A stretch of 64,000 nucleotides of DNA, from NCBI GenBank assembly GCA_013400155.1, contig VXBM01001647.1, positions 86,841 through 150,840 of the forward strand, written 5' to 3'. This DNA comes from Helopsaltes ochotensis (Eukaryota; Chordata; Aves; Passeriformes; Locustellidae). Of this stretch, positions 1 to 38,600 are shown one piece after another. The translations under genes were made by a program, and so were the position numbers. The notes beneath the pieces were generated by a model. It saw nothing but the letters and a program-made list of their open reading frames with translations. It was not told where the DNA came from and ran no database searches. Each line of letters starts with the position of its first letter. The stretch's first letter is position 1.

Positions 1-2138
1 CTTAATTCTAAAAGGTAGTGGTGATACAGAGAATTTTGCCAGGTTGCCTTCAGAGGCTGTTCTTTCTCAATTTGCCAGAATTTACTCATGTGTCTTTTTC
101 TGTAGCTGATGCTACAGATGTGGAGAAAAAAACAAAAAACCAGAACATACACAAAACACCCCCCCGACCCTAAACAAAAAACCTGAAAATCCCCCCACCC
201 AAAATATTGTAGCTCCGTCATACCATGTTCAGTTTTTGGTTTTGGTTGCTTAGCCTTTTACCGATAGGACTAAAGACATTGATCAGCAAGAGGTCATATT
301 TTCCTTTAAAAAACTCTGAACAACTCAGAAAATTTACTTCAAAAATAAAACCAACAAAAACAGAGAGCACATGTACAGACAGCTTGGGGGGAAAAGAACA
401 TGCAAAACAATGGTATATACTTATCATTGCACCTCTCATCACTTTCTCAGATTTTGCCCACTGGTTTTCCTCTTCATAGAACGTCTGACATCCAAAACCA
501 CTGAGAAACTGCAGAGAGATTTTCAAAACATCAGAACTCCCCAAACCTGCTGCAAAAATTTCTCTGCTTTTCCCCACAAGGGGAATTTCACTGTAAGATT
601 TATGGGCCAGAATGGCAATATTTAACCCCAGAGGAGTAACATATTTCAGATGCTGAAGTCTTTCTGCAGAGGCACAACTGGCAGCTTTATGCCTGTGAGC
701 AATAGCTCATTTTCCAGCGGGATGCACACCTGGCAGTGGGTGACACGCAGAGGCAAACAGAACACTAGTGTCCAACCACAAGGACTTCCAAGCTCAGATA
801 GTTTTATGTACATAGAAAAGAGGTTTGGGAGCATTTCTGCAGGTTGAGATGTATTTTCCTATGCTCCTTGCATCTGGATTTATAGGCAGGAAAGAAACAG
901 CTTTGATGGTAAAACAACTAGAAAGGCGAGTGTAATTAATGCATTTCAAACACTGATCAGATAATTTTAGGGCATGTCATGGGAGAGTGAGCTTAACATC
1001 CAAACAAGTCAGGAACCAACATTTTTTTACCTTCAGCAGAAAAACTGACTCCATTGCTCATGTAGATAAACCTACCCAATACCATGAATTATCACATATT
1101 ACTACACTCAGAAAGTACATTTCTCCCCTTGTCACAGACCTTTATGGCTTTCTTATGCTGGACAAGGAAAAAAGTTGGCTTTTTTTTTCATTCATTCAAA
1201 ATTAAGATTGAATTTAAGATAGTAAGCAAAGGTGAAACCTTCATTATTCTGAATCCGTCTTACAATTACAAGGTTATTTATATCCATTGAAAGTCATCTA
1301 ACTTGGTATTTGTACAGTGCAGTACCTAAGTTAGGGTTATCTGAGGCCTCTTCAGAAGAAGGAGGCTTTACAGTAAATATTTTTAGGATGCAACCTTTTG
1401 AACAGTAGCTTTCCTCTACTTTCTGAGAAGAGGAAAGCTTCTGTTTCTTTCCCTTGATGCTAAGGGGCATCTAGAGAGGTAGCTCAGATGAAATGACCAG
1501 AAGTCTGTGGCACCAACCCTGAGAGGGACTTAATCCTACGGGAGTAGAACAGAGCACTTGGCATTATTCTTGTAGTGCTGCACATCTTCTTGACCAACAA
1601 AGATGTCAGAAAATCATCATCAAAAGCATTAGCACTATACTCTCTAACTTCATTATCTCTCTTTGACATTTAGGATTTTACTGAGCAGGTACTTGAAGGG
1701 TTGGGGTTTTTTTGTTTGTTTCTTGTTGTGCATTGGTTCACTTGTTAGGGTTTGGTTGGTTTTGTTTTATCCCAAGCTGCTTCTGGGGCTGCAAGCAGCA
1801 AATCATCCTGCCCTGCTATTTATAGTAATGGAGGTAAAAATCATTTCAAGAGTGGAGCACAACTTCAGATGGAGGCAATTGAGAGTCATTGAACTCAGCA
1901 GCTGTGCAGCTGCGTCACCAAAACCCTCATGCTGCCCAATTATTTTCCTTGGCGACTGCTGTCTTAAAGAACTTGTTTTTTCCTGACTATGCTTCAGTTG
2001 GCTGTTTGTGAAGGCCTGGCTGGTGTTTGTTGAAGAAAGAAAGAGCAAGAAGTTGTTTCTGTTATTCTCCAGAGATCCTTACAGGGAAAATGCCGTTTAA
2101 TATTGACATATTCTCACAATCTCTGCGGGAGATAGAAA

Positions 2139-2168
2139 GGGAGGGAGAGAGGAAGGGGGGATGGGGGG
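2139..2168 (+). repeat. Purine-rich G-run cluster (possible G-quadruplex)
   Basis: GGG at 2139-2141 and 2143-2145, then G6 at 2155-2160 and G6 at 2163-2168, inside an AG-rich stretch. Fits a four-run quadruplex pattern with one 9-base loop. Confidence 0.5.
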
Positions 2169-5100
2169 AGCACTGTCTGACCTTACTCCCCAGAGGATAA
2201 AAATCAAAAGAGGAAAAAACCCAAATATATCTTTCCTTTTTTGTTGTTTTGTTTGTGAGTGTTTCAGCCTGAAGTTCCTCTCCTGTATCTGTGTTCTGTT
2301 CCCCCTTAGCATTAGTTCACTGCTAGTAAATATAATCTGCATTTTTGAGTATAAAAATGCAATATAACATTTTCTCTAATGTTTGACAGAAGATAGAGAA
2401 TTGGACCAATCAACGAGGTCTCCTAAGCAACTCTACCTTAAATGACAGTAGGTTCCTCTTTCTGCCTCGTTTTATAGCCCATGGCATCACCTGCAAAATT
2501 CTTCTACAGCAAAGGTCCACCAAGCTGTTCTGCTGACACTAGCATAGGGAAAGCCTGGATAAAAGACCAAACCTACTATTTACAGCACAGCAAAGTAGCA
2601 AAAATAATCTGCTACTGTTGGAATAAGGATAAGAATAAACACAGACCTGGAGGCTTTCCTTAGGCATGCCCAATTCAATGAAGATTACAGACAGCCAAGT
2701 AAATAAAGGGAATAAAATTTTTTAAAAAATGCTAGACATATTTTTCCTTTCCTTTTTGTCTTCCTACTTCAAAGAAATTCTCAGAATTTAGTCCTGTATG
2801 TGGGCACAGAAAACCCACCCATACTGTCCATGCACACCCTCCCTGGGGTACACCCTTAGCCTTGCATGTCTACAAACACCAGTTCCTGGCTGGTGGTGCC
2901 TAAACAGAGGCAGCATCACCCATATCCTGCAGTGTCTGTGGTTAAATAAACTTCTCATCAACCCACTGCCTTAGTATTTTGCAATGGACTTGAAACGCTC
3001 AGCACGGCACTCCAGATTCCAGAGCTCGGGAAGAAATAAATAAAAATTCCTCCTTCTTCCTTATTTCTGCTAAAACAGCAAAGCCTCAAGCAGGAAACAA
3101 GCAGTAAAAACAGACTTTAAAGAGTGTGAGGACACTGTCTGGGATCTAGGGAGGTATGGAATAGCTGGTGCAAAGCCATCAGAGAAGGGCAAACAGAGCA
3201 GCTGCTGCAGAGGGCAAAACGCAGAGGTGGGAAAGCCCCTGTGCCAGACACCGTGGGGAAGAGCTTTGCACAGAATAACTGATGCAGAGGCAGTCCCAGG
3301 ACATGTACAAAAAGGAGGGACTGTTGGCTGGTGTGTGGTTGGGCAGAATTCACACAACAGCACACAGAGAGCAGATTGTGCAGAAGAGCTGCCTTGCACT
3401 GATTTTCTGTGTGAACGCTGGGGTTCCCCAGTAATTTGTATTTCTGGGGCCTTTTCAAGCCTTTTCAGATCTCCATAGGCCAAAATTCCTGGAGTTGCAG
3501 CAGATACCACTGCTGGACCATGACAGTGCTCTGTACAACACAGCAGCCACAGCCTACAAATCAGGAGCTTGCTGTTACACCTTAGCAAGTGTAAAATCAC
3601 GACAAACCCCGGGGCTCATGCACATCTTGAGTCATGTACAGTTCCTTGACAGGTGCTGGATTCCCTTGTTTTTCTTTGCAAATAAAAAGTGCCTCCCTCT
3701 CTCTCTCCTCCCAGTGATGTTTCTTAGCTGATATCAGAGGTACAAATGTATTAAAGCACTTATGTAGTGGGGGAACAGAGAGCTACAAATAATCAGCCGT
3801 CGGAGCAGCTCTGTGGGGCTCAGGGAAGATGACATATTGACATTTGTGGCATGTGGGGCATACTGACTACAGCCTAAAGGCTCTCCCTCCATTAATGGCT
3901 CTTCTTGGGGACAGTCACTGATGTTCTGTGATATTACCCATCCTAAACTGCTCTAAGTGTAGAGAATTAAAAGGTGCCATCCCTGAGAAAAGGGGCCTTC
4001 AAGTACTTTTGCAGCTGTACAGCAGTCTGGCCCAGTGTCATGCCCATCTAATTATATAAAAGAAAGTAACAGACATACCTTCTTTTTTTCCTTAGGATAT
4101 GGTTGTTTTCTTCCAGTTTTGTGTTTTCTTGTTTCCTGCTCCACAGGAAGACCTTGTCTTCCTAGCCACAGTCTCCATTTATGAATGGCATTTTATTCTG
4201 CATGGTGCATTCTCATTCTTGTTTTGTACCACACATTGAGCCTGGAAAGTTGTCCTTGCCTTGCTCAGCTTCACAGTGGGCACACATGAGCAGGACAGGT
4301 GAGAGGGAGCTCCCCCACAGGGCTTATCTTGGGTAGGGCTGAGCAGCAACCACAGATGGCTTGCTAGGGTGCAGCATAGAAATGTTCTAAAATGCTCATG
4401 TCTTTCTTATAGTAACTGGTGGTCTCTCTCTTTCCTTATTTTGCTGACTAGGCCTTGCAGAAATAATGAGGTCAATGACCACTTTGACTTGAAAAAGCTG
4501 TAGTTACCAGTCCAGTTCTTTTGAGAAATCAAGATTGCTTATTTTTTTTTTCCCTAAGAGACACAGCCAGTACTGCTTGCAACAAAAAGACTGCCAGAAT
4601 ATTTTGTTTTAAAGAGACACCACCTGCCATTTTACTTCCTTTTATCCAAGAAACAGAGATATCAAGTTTGGGTCATAAACTTAATGCTAAATGCTGGCAT
4701 CAGAAGATGCTGACCCTATCTTTGAGTAATTACCCTTCGCAGTTCTGGCCGATGTCAGGGGGACAAGTGGAAATTAATAAAGTCTACTCATATCTCAGCA
4801 GACAAGGGTCACACCACAGCTGAAATGACACAGATGCTCCTGCAGCCAAAGGGAATGACAACGCTTTCTTTCTAAAGCTCCTCAGCTGACCTTTGTTACC
4901 TCCGAGGGAGATCTGCTACAGTGCAGCAGCACTTGCAGACCAGTAAATGTGATGTGCAAATTCATCAAGGTTTTCAGAGACAGTTTACAAAAACTAGGAA
5001 CTGCTGGGGGAATGCAACATTTTTTGATGAATAAGGAGATAGGCTTTCTCTCCCCACACAGCGACTTGATTAAAAGGCCAAGGCATCTGGCAAGCATCAA

Positions 5101-6050
5101 CAACAGTGTTTTCAATTTTTAATACAGCTATGTCACTCACTTCCAGTCTCTATCCAACATTGCTGTACTAGGAGTTTTTATGCAATTTATTTCAAAATCA
5201 GCAATTTGTTAACTGGAAGACAAAAAGCTTCTTTTACAGTAAAATAAGCTAATCACTCTCTAGGTCTTCTCAGCAAATAATTTCCTGGCCTAAACTTGAA
5301 AAATCAGCAACAAACTCAGAAATACACTGATTTCTTTCGTATTAATCAATCAAGCAGACACCCCTCATAAACTGTAAAATGTTGGTACTAACATGGTACA
5401 CATGGATCGACAGGCTTAACTTTAGCCATGAGAGAGTATCCTTCTGCATGCCACAGCTACCCTAAGCTCAGAACACAAGTAGGCTTTTTGCAAGTCTGGA
5501 TGCTAAGGCTGTATCTTAACACAAAGGAAATGCAATGTTCAACAGGTACAACTAAGCATCTTTTGTTCATGGTGTGAAAACAGCTCTTTGTTTAGCGACA
5601 GCAGGGTTTGAAGCCATGATTACACATTTCTGTGATGGGAAGTAACACTGTTCATTTTTAAGGGGCAGTTACCCCATCCACCTCTGAACTTTATAGCTGC
5701 AGTCCCAGTCAGCCAGCAAGCAGGGAACAGATTGTGCTTTTCCGCACGTCTGGCACGGTACAAACCTGAAGATGCAAGGGTTGTCACACATAAGTGAGTT
5801 GGTATAACAAGAAAGCCTAGGCATGATGGCAACCTTAAGGGAACTGCTCCAAAGATTAATTCCTTTTTGCATCAGTGTAACTAAGACAAGAAAAACAGGT
5901 CTAAAAAGCACAGCTTGATGTGGAAAATGCTCCAGATAGAAATGTTCCTCTGACTCTTTCAGAAATGAAGCAATATCCACTAAAGGAGAAGATATTGTTT
6001 CGTTTGGGGTACCTAGATCTGGATTAACTCTTAGCAATGTCTCTCCTGGG

Positions 6051-6056
6051 TTTATT
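6051..6056 (-). promoter_or_regulatory. Alternative distal HTRA3 polyadenylation signal AATAAA
   Basis: Canonical hexamer on the minus strand 1.18 kb after the stop. It could be used as well as or instead of the ATTAAA at 6431. Such hexamers also arise by chance in AT-rich DNA. Confidence 0.3.
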
Positions 6057-6410
6057 ACACAGAAGTCTCACAGGCTCTAGCTGTAAAACAGGGCTGCTGG
6101 TGCTTCCTTTCTGCTTCTCCTCACATACAGGGAAAACTGAGGACAACAGGATCCCAACTTGAAATTCTCTAAGTGACATCAAAGCACAATTCATAAATAT
6201 GGAAAAATACAGTGTAAATAAATGACTTGTGTGAAGAGCATTTCTAAACATACTCTAAATAAGGGCAGAATAATTATATCATAGGGATGCAAAGGGTTTT
6301 CATAACATCAGGGCCCAATTTTCTGTAAGAAAATTTTCTCTTGGGAGAGTCTATTCCAGTCAGACAGAAGAAGCAGGAAATAAATACTTGTTTAAAAAGA
6401 AGTTTACATC

Positions 6411-7230
6411 AACAGATTATTTGTGTAAACTTTAATCTCCTTACAGTAGAAACATACAGTCAAAGCCAAAAGTAGTGTAACAATTTTACAGCAAAGCTTA
6501 TCAGTAAAAATGCAAAACAAGTTTGTATCAAATTCTTAAAAAAACTGTGCACTTTCTCAAACTTAACTTTGTTCAGCACATCGTTTTGATTTATATATAA
6601 GGCATTAATTCTATAAGAATCATTTACTATATTCCAAAAATCGCATGACCTAGGTGTAACACTCCATAGCCTGATACCATTTTTGTTCCTTTCAATATTT
6701 ACAGATTTCATCTACTTGCATTGACATGGAGCACAGAAACACTAAGAGCAAATACAAGCTTTGCCAATAATAGGTTCACATTGAAAAAGTTATATAAAAG
6801 AAAAAAAAATAAGCTCAATTTTGCATTGCAATAGTTTGGGTCTGCTGCAGCCATGATTGTAGGTTAAGAATAATTCCCCCTTTTACACACTTTCCACTTC
6901 CAGTAGTATTTGGATCTTTCAGTATGCAGAACTGAATCTGCTCTGCATCTGCAAGTACAGGAAGCGAGGACCCATTTCTACCAGCTACCCAAAATTTGTT
7001 TTTCTCCTCCTCCCCAGAAAAAAGTTCTTAAGTTTCTTTGAAATTTAAATCTTCTATATATGGCATCTTTGAAATCATTCTAGCTACTATGTACAGAAAT
7101 GGCTCAGGCAATTAAGTTAGTCCACCTTGTCATTAGTCAACAGGAAGTATAATTACTGTAGCTGTAAAGGAGGTATCTAGTGTTCCAGAATAAGTGAGTT
7201 TAATTATGGTGAGAGCTTCCCCAATTCTAT
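6411..7230 (-). other. HTRA3: HTRA3 3' untranslated region, end estimated
   Basis: AT-rich sequence after the stop with no open frame of note. The end is set by a minus-strand ATTAAA at 6431-6436 followed by a T-rich stretch, giving about 820 nt. A canonical AATAAA (minus) at 6051-6056 would extend it to about 1.2 kb. Only RNA 3' ends would decide. Confidence 0.45.
6431..6436 (-). promoter_or_regulatory. Candidate HTRA3 polyadenylation signal ATTAAA
   Basis: First common hexamer variant at a plausible distance (about 800 nt) after the HTRA3 stop, followed by a T-rich segment. An alternative AATAAA lies at 6051-6056. Confidence 0.4.
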
Positions 7231-32159
<24,929 letters not shown>

Positions 32160-32507
32160 CCTCGGCGGGGACGGCGGCGGCAGAGCGCGGGGAGCGAGCC
32201 CGCCCGGCCCCGGGGCAGGAGGCGGGAAGGTGCGATCGCGGCGAGGGAAGGGGAAGGCGGGCTTTATGCACACTCGGGCAGGACAGCGCGTTCTCCCCGG
32301 GCAGCGCTTCTGCGGGCGGAGCGGGACGGCGCGGCGGCGGAGGGCGGCAGGCCGGAGCAGGCCGCGGAGGCACGGCCGGCTCGCTCCCTGCAGGACGCGG
32401 CGGCTCCCAGGACTCAGCTGGCCGGGCTGAGGCGCCGAGCCATGGCACGGAGCGCCGGGGGCAGGCGGAGCGGGACGCAGTGGGAAGGCGGCGGTAGCGC
32501 GGCAGGG

Positions 32508-32513
32508 TTATAT
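32508..32513 (-). promoter_or_regulatory. Candidate TATA-like element upstream of HTRA3
   Basis: Minus-strand ATATAA in an otherwise GC-rich block, about 350 bp upstream of the ATG. Transcription starting near 32480 would give a 5' UTR of about 320 nt. CpG-island promoters often lack a TATA box, so this is only a candidate. Confidence 0.3.
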
Positions 32514-32745
32514 GGGGGACGGGCCCGCCGCCTCCAGCAGCACCGGGAGCCCCCGGCGGGCAGGCTCCACCCCGGCGGGACGGACGGACGGACGCAGCGG
32601 GGAGGGTCCGCTCCCCTCATCTCTGCGCTGCGGGGCAGGGCCGCTCGTCTGCTGGTAAATCACCGCCCCGAGCGGGGAGAGCCCCGGCGGGAGGGGGGCT
32701 GCGGCCGTCCCCTGGACAGCAGCGGCTGTGGGTGCCCGACGTGGC

Positions 32746-32875
32746 ATAAACAAATGCGAATCTATTACCTGTGAGCCTTTGTGACTTCTGTGAGTGCAGG
32801 GGCGGAAAGCGGCGGCCGCTTTGCCTTCCCTAATGCTTACCTTTAATGTCAGCGTTAATAAGGGCATTTGTTTAT
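32746..32875. promoter_or_regulatory. Inverted pair of forkhead-like sites upstream of HTRA3
   Basis: ATAAACAAATGC at 32746-32757 and its exact reverse complement GCATTTGTTTAT at 32864-32875. Both carry the TAAACA forkhead core. They lie about 590-720 bp before the HTRA3 ATG at the outer edge of the CpG island. Confidence 0.4.
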
Positions 32876-32876
32876 C

Positions 32877-35800
32877 GCCATTGCCACCGAAGGGTAATCG
32901 AAGTTTGGCCTCTCTTAGTTTGGTCGCTCTTGTAATGTTAAACACGCCCTTGGACACGAATTCCTCTTTGCAGGTGTCGGAGCAGAGACACAAGTAGCTG
33001 AACACAGTCCTTGTAGCCACTTGTTCTGCATGGCATCATGGCACATTGTACGACTCACATTCTTACTGCCAAAGGGGATCTACTGGGCTCCCCAGCGTCA
33101 TTTGCTTCAAGAAAAGATTTGGCAGCTTCTCTATAATAATAATTGGAAGTATTGCCAAAGCCTTAATATTTGAGGTTTGGGTTTTTTTAAATCTGTTATT
33201 AATCACTATGTATTCAGTAAGACTGTCAGATGGAAGAGAGCAGCTGTTGAGCTCTTATCAACTAGTCACCTCCACAGTCGTCATAACATGCAGAGTAAAT
33301 CTTGCCCCTGCAAGATCTTGCCCATGGCATCTTTATCAAAAATTACTCACTTTTGCTCTAAGGTAATCACAACTTTAACTAGACATCACTATCAAATTAA
33401 TTATTCCAAGTATGGGTTGAGCTGGCTTTCAAAGAAGTTAAGCTGACTTCAGAAAAAGGACCTCTGGTATAGCTCACCCAGAGACTATACCGAACTTTGG
33501 AAGTCCTACTTTCTGCATGTGACACTAGGTTTAAGTAAGCACAATTTACTGAGCTGTATCAGGCTATAGGGTTGCAATCACCATACTATGTTCTAACTAA
33601 GGACCTCTTGGAGGCAATAGGCAGCAGCCAGAATCCCCCATTAGAGTTAGTGAATTAGTGTTTTGTTGTTCCCTCTCTTATAGGGGCAGACTTGGTCCAA
33701 ACCTGGATTTTCCAAGCAGCAGCAGTCTCACTTATGACAAAAGAAAAGGTTATACATCAGCTAAAGATCTGGCATGTCTTGTGATAAGAAAACTGTAAGA
33801 TTTTGCTGTAGCACACATTTTGCCACACTTTGAAAAGGTAAGGTTTACCTAAATGACTTCATAGTGCAATATCTAAAGAAATAAAAATGTCAGTGTTTTG
33901 ATATAAACTTGCCCTTTAAGGAAACAGACTAATAAAAGTGAAAAGTATTTGGCCCGAAACATGGATCAGAAGGAAACAAGAGCACTGTGTGTAGGTAAGG
34001 TGAATATTTTCATTATTTACAATGACAGTTACATGGAAGAGATTGGGGAAAATGTTTCAAATTACAAAGTAGTAAATAGTAAATACGAAATAATCTGTGA
34101 GGTACTGCTGTTACTGGTATTGGACTACAGACTATTTCATAGTTCTGTTGGATTTCTATTGTTATCTCTGTAGTCACACTTGGACACTTCAAACACAATA
34201 TAAGAAAACAGGGTCAATATCAACAGGTAAATACAGCCACCTTTAATGGAGAGAGCTTGGCATGTAGGATGAGTGTAAGGAGTTTTCACAGAATCTTTCA
34301 TAATTAGTTTATCAGTCTGCACCTCATCCATTTAAGATTAAAAAGTAAAATAAATGAATCTGAAAGGCTTTTTCTGCTAACTAATGTCTTGTAGCCAAAA
34401 TATAACAGATGAAATTACTTCTCTCAGATAAACATAAGTATAGTATGGGATGCTTTTCCCCAAAAAGCTCATTATTCCAAAAAAAGAGAGTGATGCAGAG
34501 AGTAAGCTTAGGAATACAAATGAAACTCACAAGTATTGGGTGTGTTCCTCTTGGGAACAGTGAGTGAAGTTTCTTGGCTTGTTTCTTGTTCTTGTTGAAC
34601 ACCTTTCACTAGAATTTGAATTTTTTCAGAATTCAAATGTGGCACTAAAAGGTGTCTAAATGATAACTCATTCAGTAACAGTTCTCCATGACTCGGAAAA
34701 ATGTCCATTTCATGGGTTCTGAATCACCTCTGTCTGGTGGAAATGATGCTTTAGTGCAGAGCTGGAAGGGAAGGGAGGTGCCTCAAGACAAATCCAAAGC
34801 AATGCAGCAAATGTTACTGGTGACTCAGTGGGTCTCTGTTTTCTCTCTTGAGGCCCAAATTATGTTTTTGCAAGCCCCAAAGGGCAGCAGAGCATGCAGT
34901 CACCATGTCCTTAATAGAATATCAAGAGTTAGCTCCAAAACTCACCTACCTACTGCATACTGAACTCTCCTTGTTTCTTTCTCAAAATAGGAAAGACATT
35001 TTTGTTGCCTTTTTATGAAGTTAATTGTCCCTTTGTGCTTTCTTGTTTCCATCTCCTGGCATACATGCAGGGCAGGTCCCTGGCTGTTCCTATTTGTGCC
35101 TGGCAGCGTATGTGTCATTGGAGCCATGGATGTTGGGCTCTTCTGTGCTGGGAAGGGCACACAGCCATAACAGAGCAATAGGGTGGCACATGATATCGCA
35201 CAGAATTAGAAGTTAAATAATGCTTTAGTGCTGTTCTGGGGGTCTAGATGCTGCTGATAATGGAAGTGCCATTTGAGTGATATCTAAATCTAAATTTATG
35301 AGCCAATAACCATTAAAATGCATACTTAACTGCTTGAGTAGAAGAATATTTTCCACTCTGTCTTGTCCCAATCCATACTGGGTAATTATGTGCCATCTCT
35401 TTAAATCTCTATGTGTCTCTTAGTTAAAGTCCCAAAGCAATCCAATTCACACACAGTCCTAACTCCTATTATTCTAATTCATCTTGGTGTATTGACAAGC
35501 CTTATAAGTTTCTTTGGAGTGAATTTCTATGGCACTCAAATTTCTTGTTGTTGCTTTATTATTCTTAAAGATCAAAAACACTCACTGCTGCTATAACATA
35601 ACTATACAAATTGTGTAAGTTAAAGACTCTCTGACCTTGCCATTGAGATCTGAAGTTAGGAGCACGTTTAATATTCACCCTCAGTTCCTCGTAGGAGTAT
35701 TTTGAAAAGAAATCCAAAGTGTACTTTAAACTGGAGTAATAAACCCTATTTATTTATCAGATTGTCTGCATCTCATTTCCTGAACTAAACAGCAAAAGTC

Positions 35801-38079
35801 TGTTTGTACTCCTGACATTGCGAGTCTCAAAAGCTGATCCAAGAGAACATCTGTCAGTTTGTTTTTAAGACTGGACACTGAAGAAGAAAAGAAGAGGTGG
35901 GAGGAGAAATAAGACTTTCACAAACACATCAGTTCAAACAAAGTGAGAACTTTCTCAGCTGTCTTCATAAGCCAGGCAAGCTGTGCCCTAGAAATATACT
36001 TCTAAGGAAAATTTATTTCTCTTTCCTCCATCCCCTAATAGTAATTGAAAAGCAGAGGTCATTTTTCTTTTTTGTGTTCTGCCTTTAACTGATGCCAATA
36101 AATAATCTTTGGAAATGTTAATGAATCCAAAAGTCTATTCAAGAAATACTCTGAAAGTATACTGAAAGCAAAATAAAAAATCCAGAGCTTTTTCTCCTCT
36201 AACAAGTATTCATCTATTCTGAACTCGCTGCATTTGGTGCAGGAGAAAAAAGGTAGGCTTTTGGCACAGAGACAGAATGATCTGAAGGAAATGTCACAGT
36301 CTGCTGTGTTCCTCACTCCCTTTCCAGCCAAAAGAACAGTTTGTGTTAGTATGTTTAAGGAGAGGAAATTGAGACTGTTAATAACAGAACTGGCCTAGAA
36401 ATCATAAGCTATAAATTTTGCCACAGTCTTAACAGGCTTTTTTGTAGCTGTGGAAGGGGGAATTGTATCTCAAACTTTATTGTTAAGTTACTCTGCAGTC
36501 AAAAGATAAGTGTATTTTTGAGCAGGTGTTTGGGAACAAAATAAGAAATTTTTTTAATTGGAAAATACTGATTTATAAAAATGAAAGGTGTCCAGAGGAA
36601 CAAAGCGAGACGACTTGTGTGAAGAGCTGTTTGATGTGTGATGGTGTTTATAAAGAGACAGGGATAGGAAAAAATATGTGTATGGATAAGGAAAGAAGGA
36701 AAGATAAGACCCCTTTGTTTTTCCCCTCCATGAAATCCAAGTAGCAAAATTTCAGGCTTTTTTCCTGAGCTGTAGGAGCTGATCCTTCTGGTCAAGAGCA
36801 GGGACTTGGCTTTGGTGTTCTGGTGTTGCAGGTAAATATTCTATCTACACTGGAAAATTCAGTTTTCTTAAACAGTTTTAAAACTTTTAGAAACTTTTTG
36901 GTTTTTTTGCAGAAGCAAAAAGAGAAAAGATCAAACCCACCTAGGAGTGCAGGTTTCCTGCTTTGCAGCCCCTCTCCTTGCTGCACTGTGCAAGCTCAGG
37001 TGGCTGCTGAGGGGGGTCAGGGGCTCGGCAGACCCAAGGCAGAGTCACTGCTCAGCAGAATACCGAAGTTTTTAGTTCTCTAAGAATACTGCTCTATTGA
37101 TCCTTACCTTCTGCTGGCCTCCAAAGAGAGAGTGGTGACACCAGCTACCATCAGTTCAGTAGGTGAAGAGCTATTGGAAAGAGAGAGGAATCTCCTTCAA
37201 GCAAAACTTTTGTGGGTTCTTCGAACAAGACATGTTGCCAGGCCCACGCTGCATCTGCCTTAGCTCATAGATTATGAGTGCGTGTGTGATTCAAATTGGT
37301 GGAACCAGCAGTCACATGGAAATGGTTGTGAGTTGTTGGAATAAGAAACTCCTTATTCTCGTCATAAATGGTTACTGTGGATTGAAGGAAAACACAAATG
37401 TAAATGGGGACTTGCTTCTTTCTGCTCCATGCACTGCTTTGCTGTTGAATAACTGCTAGAACTTCAAATAACATAATCCCCGCTGATGTATCCCTGCGAT
37501 TAATGTCCTGCAACATCCTGCTCATCAAAAAGATACAATATATTAAAGGGGACCTAATTTCTAAGGAATGAGTTAAAGCAGTCACTTTTAAACTTTTTCT
37601 ATTTTGCTGGCCAATATTTTTCACCTTGACACTTGCCAAAGTCAACCTAGAAGAGCAGTTCACAGTACAATAAAAATAAATCGGCTTATAAGCCTTCAGA
37701 AGACCATAAACTAATAAACAGACATTAAGAACATACCTTGTCTCACAAGCCCAAATTAATCTACAATAGAATAATAGGTATTGTAGACTGTGTAAAAGCT
37801 GTGGGTGTCACATAATTGCGTACTGATATTACTAATATCTTTGATAATATTTTTGTAAGAAAATGATGAAATTAATTATAGTAAAACTTCACGATGCACA
37901 ACTTCTTCAAATTCTGCTAATAGTCATCAGTCCTTCAAAATCCATCACAAATTATGTAGGATATTTCTGTAGGAACATGTCTTGAGCCCAGCGCTGTTAT
38001 GGTTCTTTCAGCTGAGTGCAAGACAAAAGAAGAGAAAAATTGAAATTGACAATTATTTCTTTAAATGGAGAAGTGTTTC
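32877..38079. other. Intergenic DNA upstream of HTRA3, no gene recognised
   Basis: AT-rich apart from the first hundred bases. Open frames are short and of random composition. No RNA gene or clear repeat identified. Confidence 0.65.
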
Positions 38080-38600
38080 TGGTAAATAAGATGCAATTCA
38101 ATAAGAGCAACTGCAGATTGCTACACTTTGGTGAAAGTAATGAGGAATCCAGTAGTGATACAGAGACTGACTGGCTCAATACAGTTCCCCATGTCAATTT
38201 ACAAGTTTGTGAGAGACCCCACCATCTCACCTCCCCTGTTTCCTCTTTCCTCATTGCTGGTAAGGTCTCAGTTGGAATTCAGTGCCTAGATTTGCATTTG
38301 CTGTTTAAACTAAGCTTTAAAGACTGAAAATTTTTTTATCTAGGAAAAAAGAAGACAGAAAAAGGACATGGTAAGAGTGTTCAAATATGTAAAAGGTTGC
38401 TGAAAGAGAGTAACAGCTTGTTATTTGGGTTCACTGGGGTAGCTCAAGAAGAAAAAGACTCAAAATTATGCTAGGGAATTTCAGGACTAGTACTACAAAG
38501 ATCATCTTCAGTGTAAAGTGTATTTTAAAATATAAAGATAGCAAAGGATTGGAACTGAGTTTGTGGAGAATATGTGGAATCTCTGTTTTTAAAGACCTTG
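38080..38600 (+). mobile_element. Possible ancient CR1/L3-type LINE fragment
   Basis: 'agcaactgcagattgctaca' with 'ctttggt', then 'ggtaaggtctcagttggaat', 'gacatggtaagagtgttcaa' and 'atgtaaaagg' recall the CR1 3' ORF end and tail in order, but heavily decayed. Could be chance resemblance. Confidence 0.35.

Larger units (their letters stand above)
1..6400. other. Non-coding DNA downstream of HTRA3, no gene recognised
   Basis: No exon with splice sites and a familiar protein could be read on either strand; the open frames are short and of random composition. In mammals ACOX3 follows HTRA3 in the opposite orientation, but no ACOX3 exon is visible here, so it probably starts left of the window. 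Contains C-rich patches near 150-200 and a purine-rich G-run block at 2139-2168. Confidence 0.7.

Noticed and set aside
1..6400. ACOX3 exons expected downstream of HTRA3
   Set aside because: No open frame here has an acyl-CoA oxidase pattern or a peroxisomal SKL-type end, so none is claimed.
7200..7205. Minus-strand ATTAAA right after the HTRA3 stop as polyadenylation signal
   Set aside because: Only about 30 nt after the stop; the site at 6431 gives a 3' UTR of usual size.
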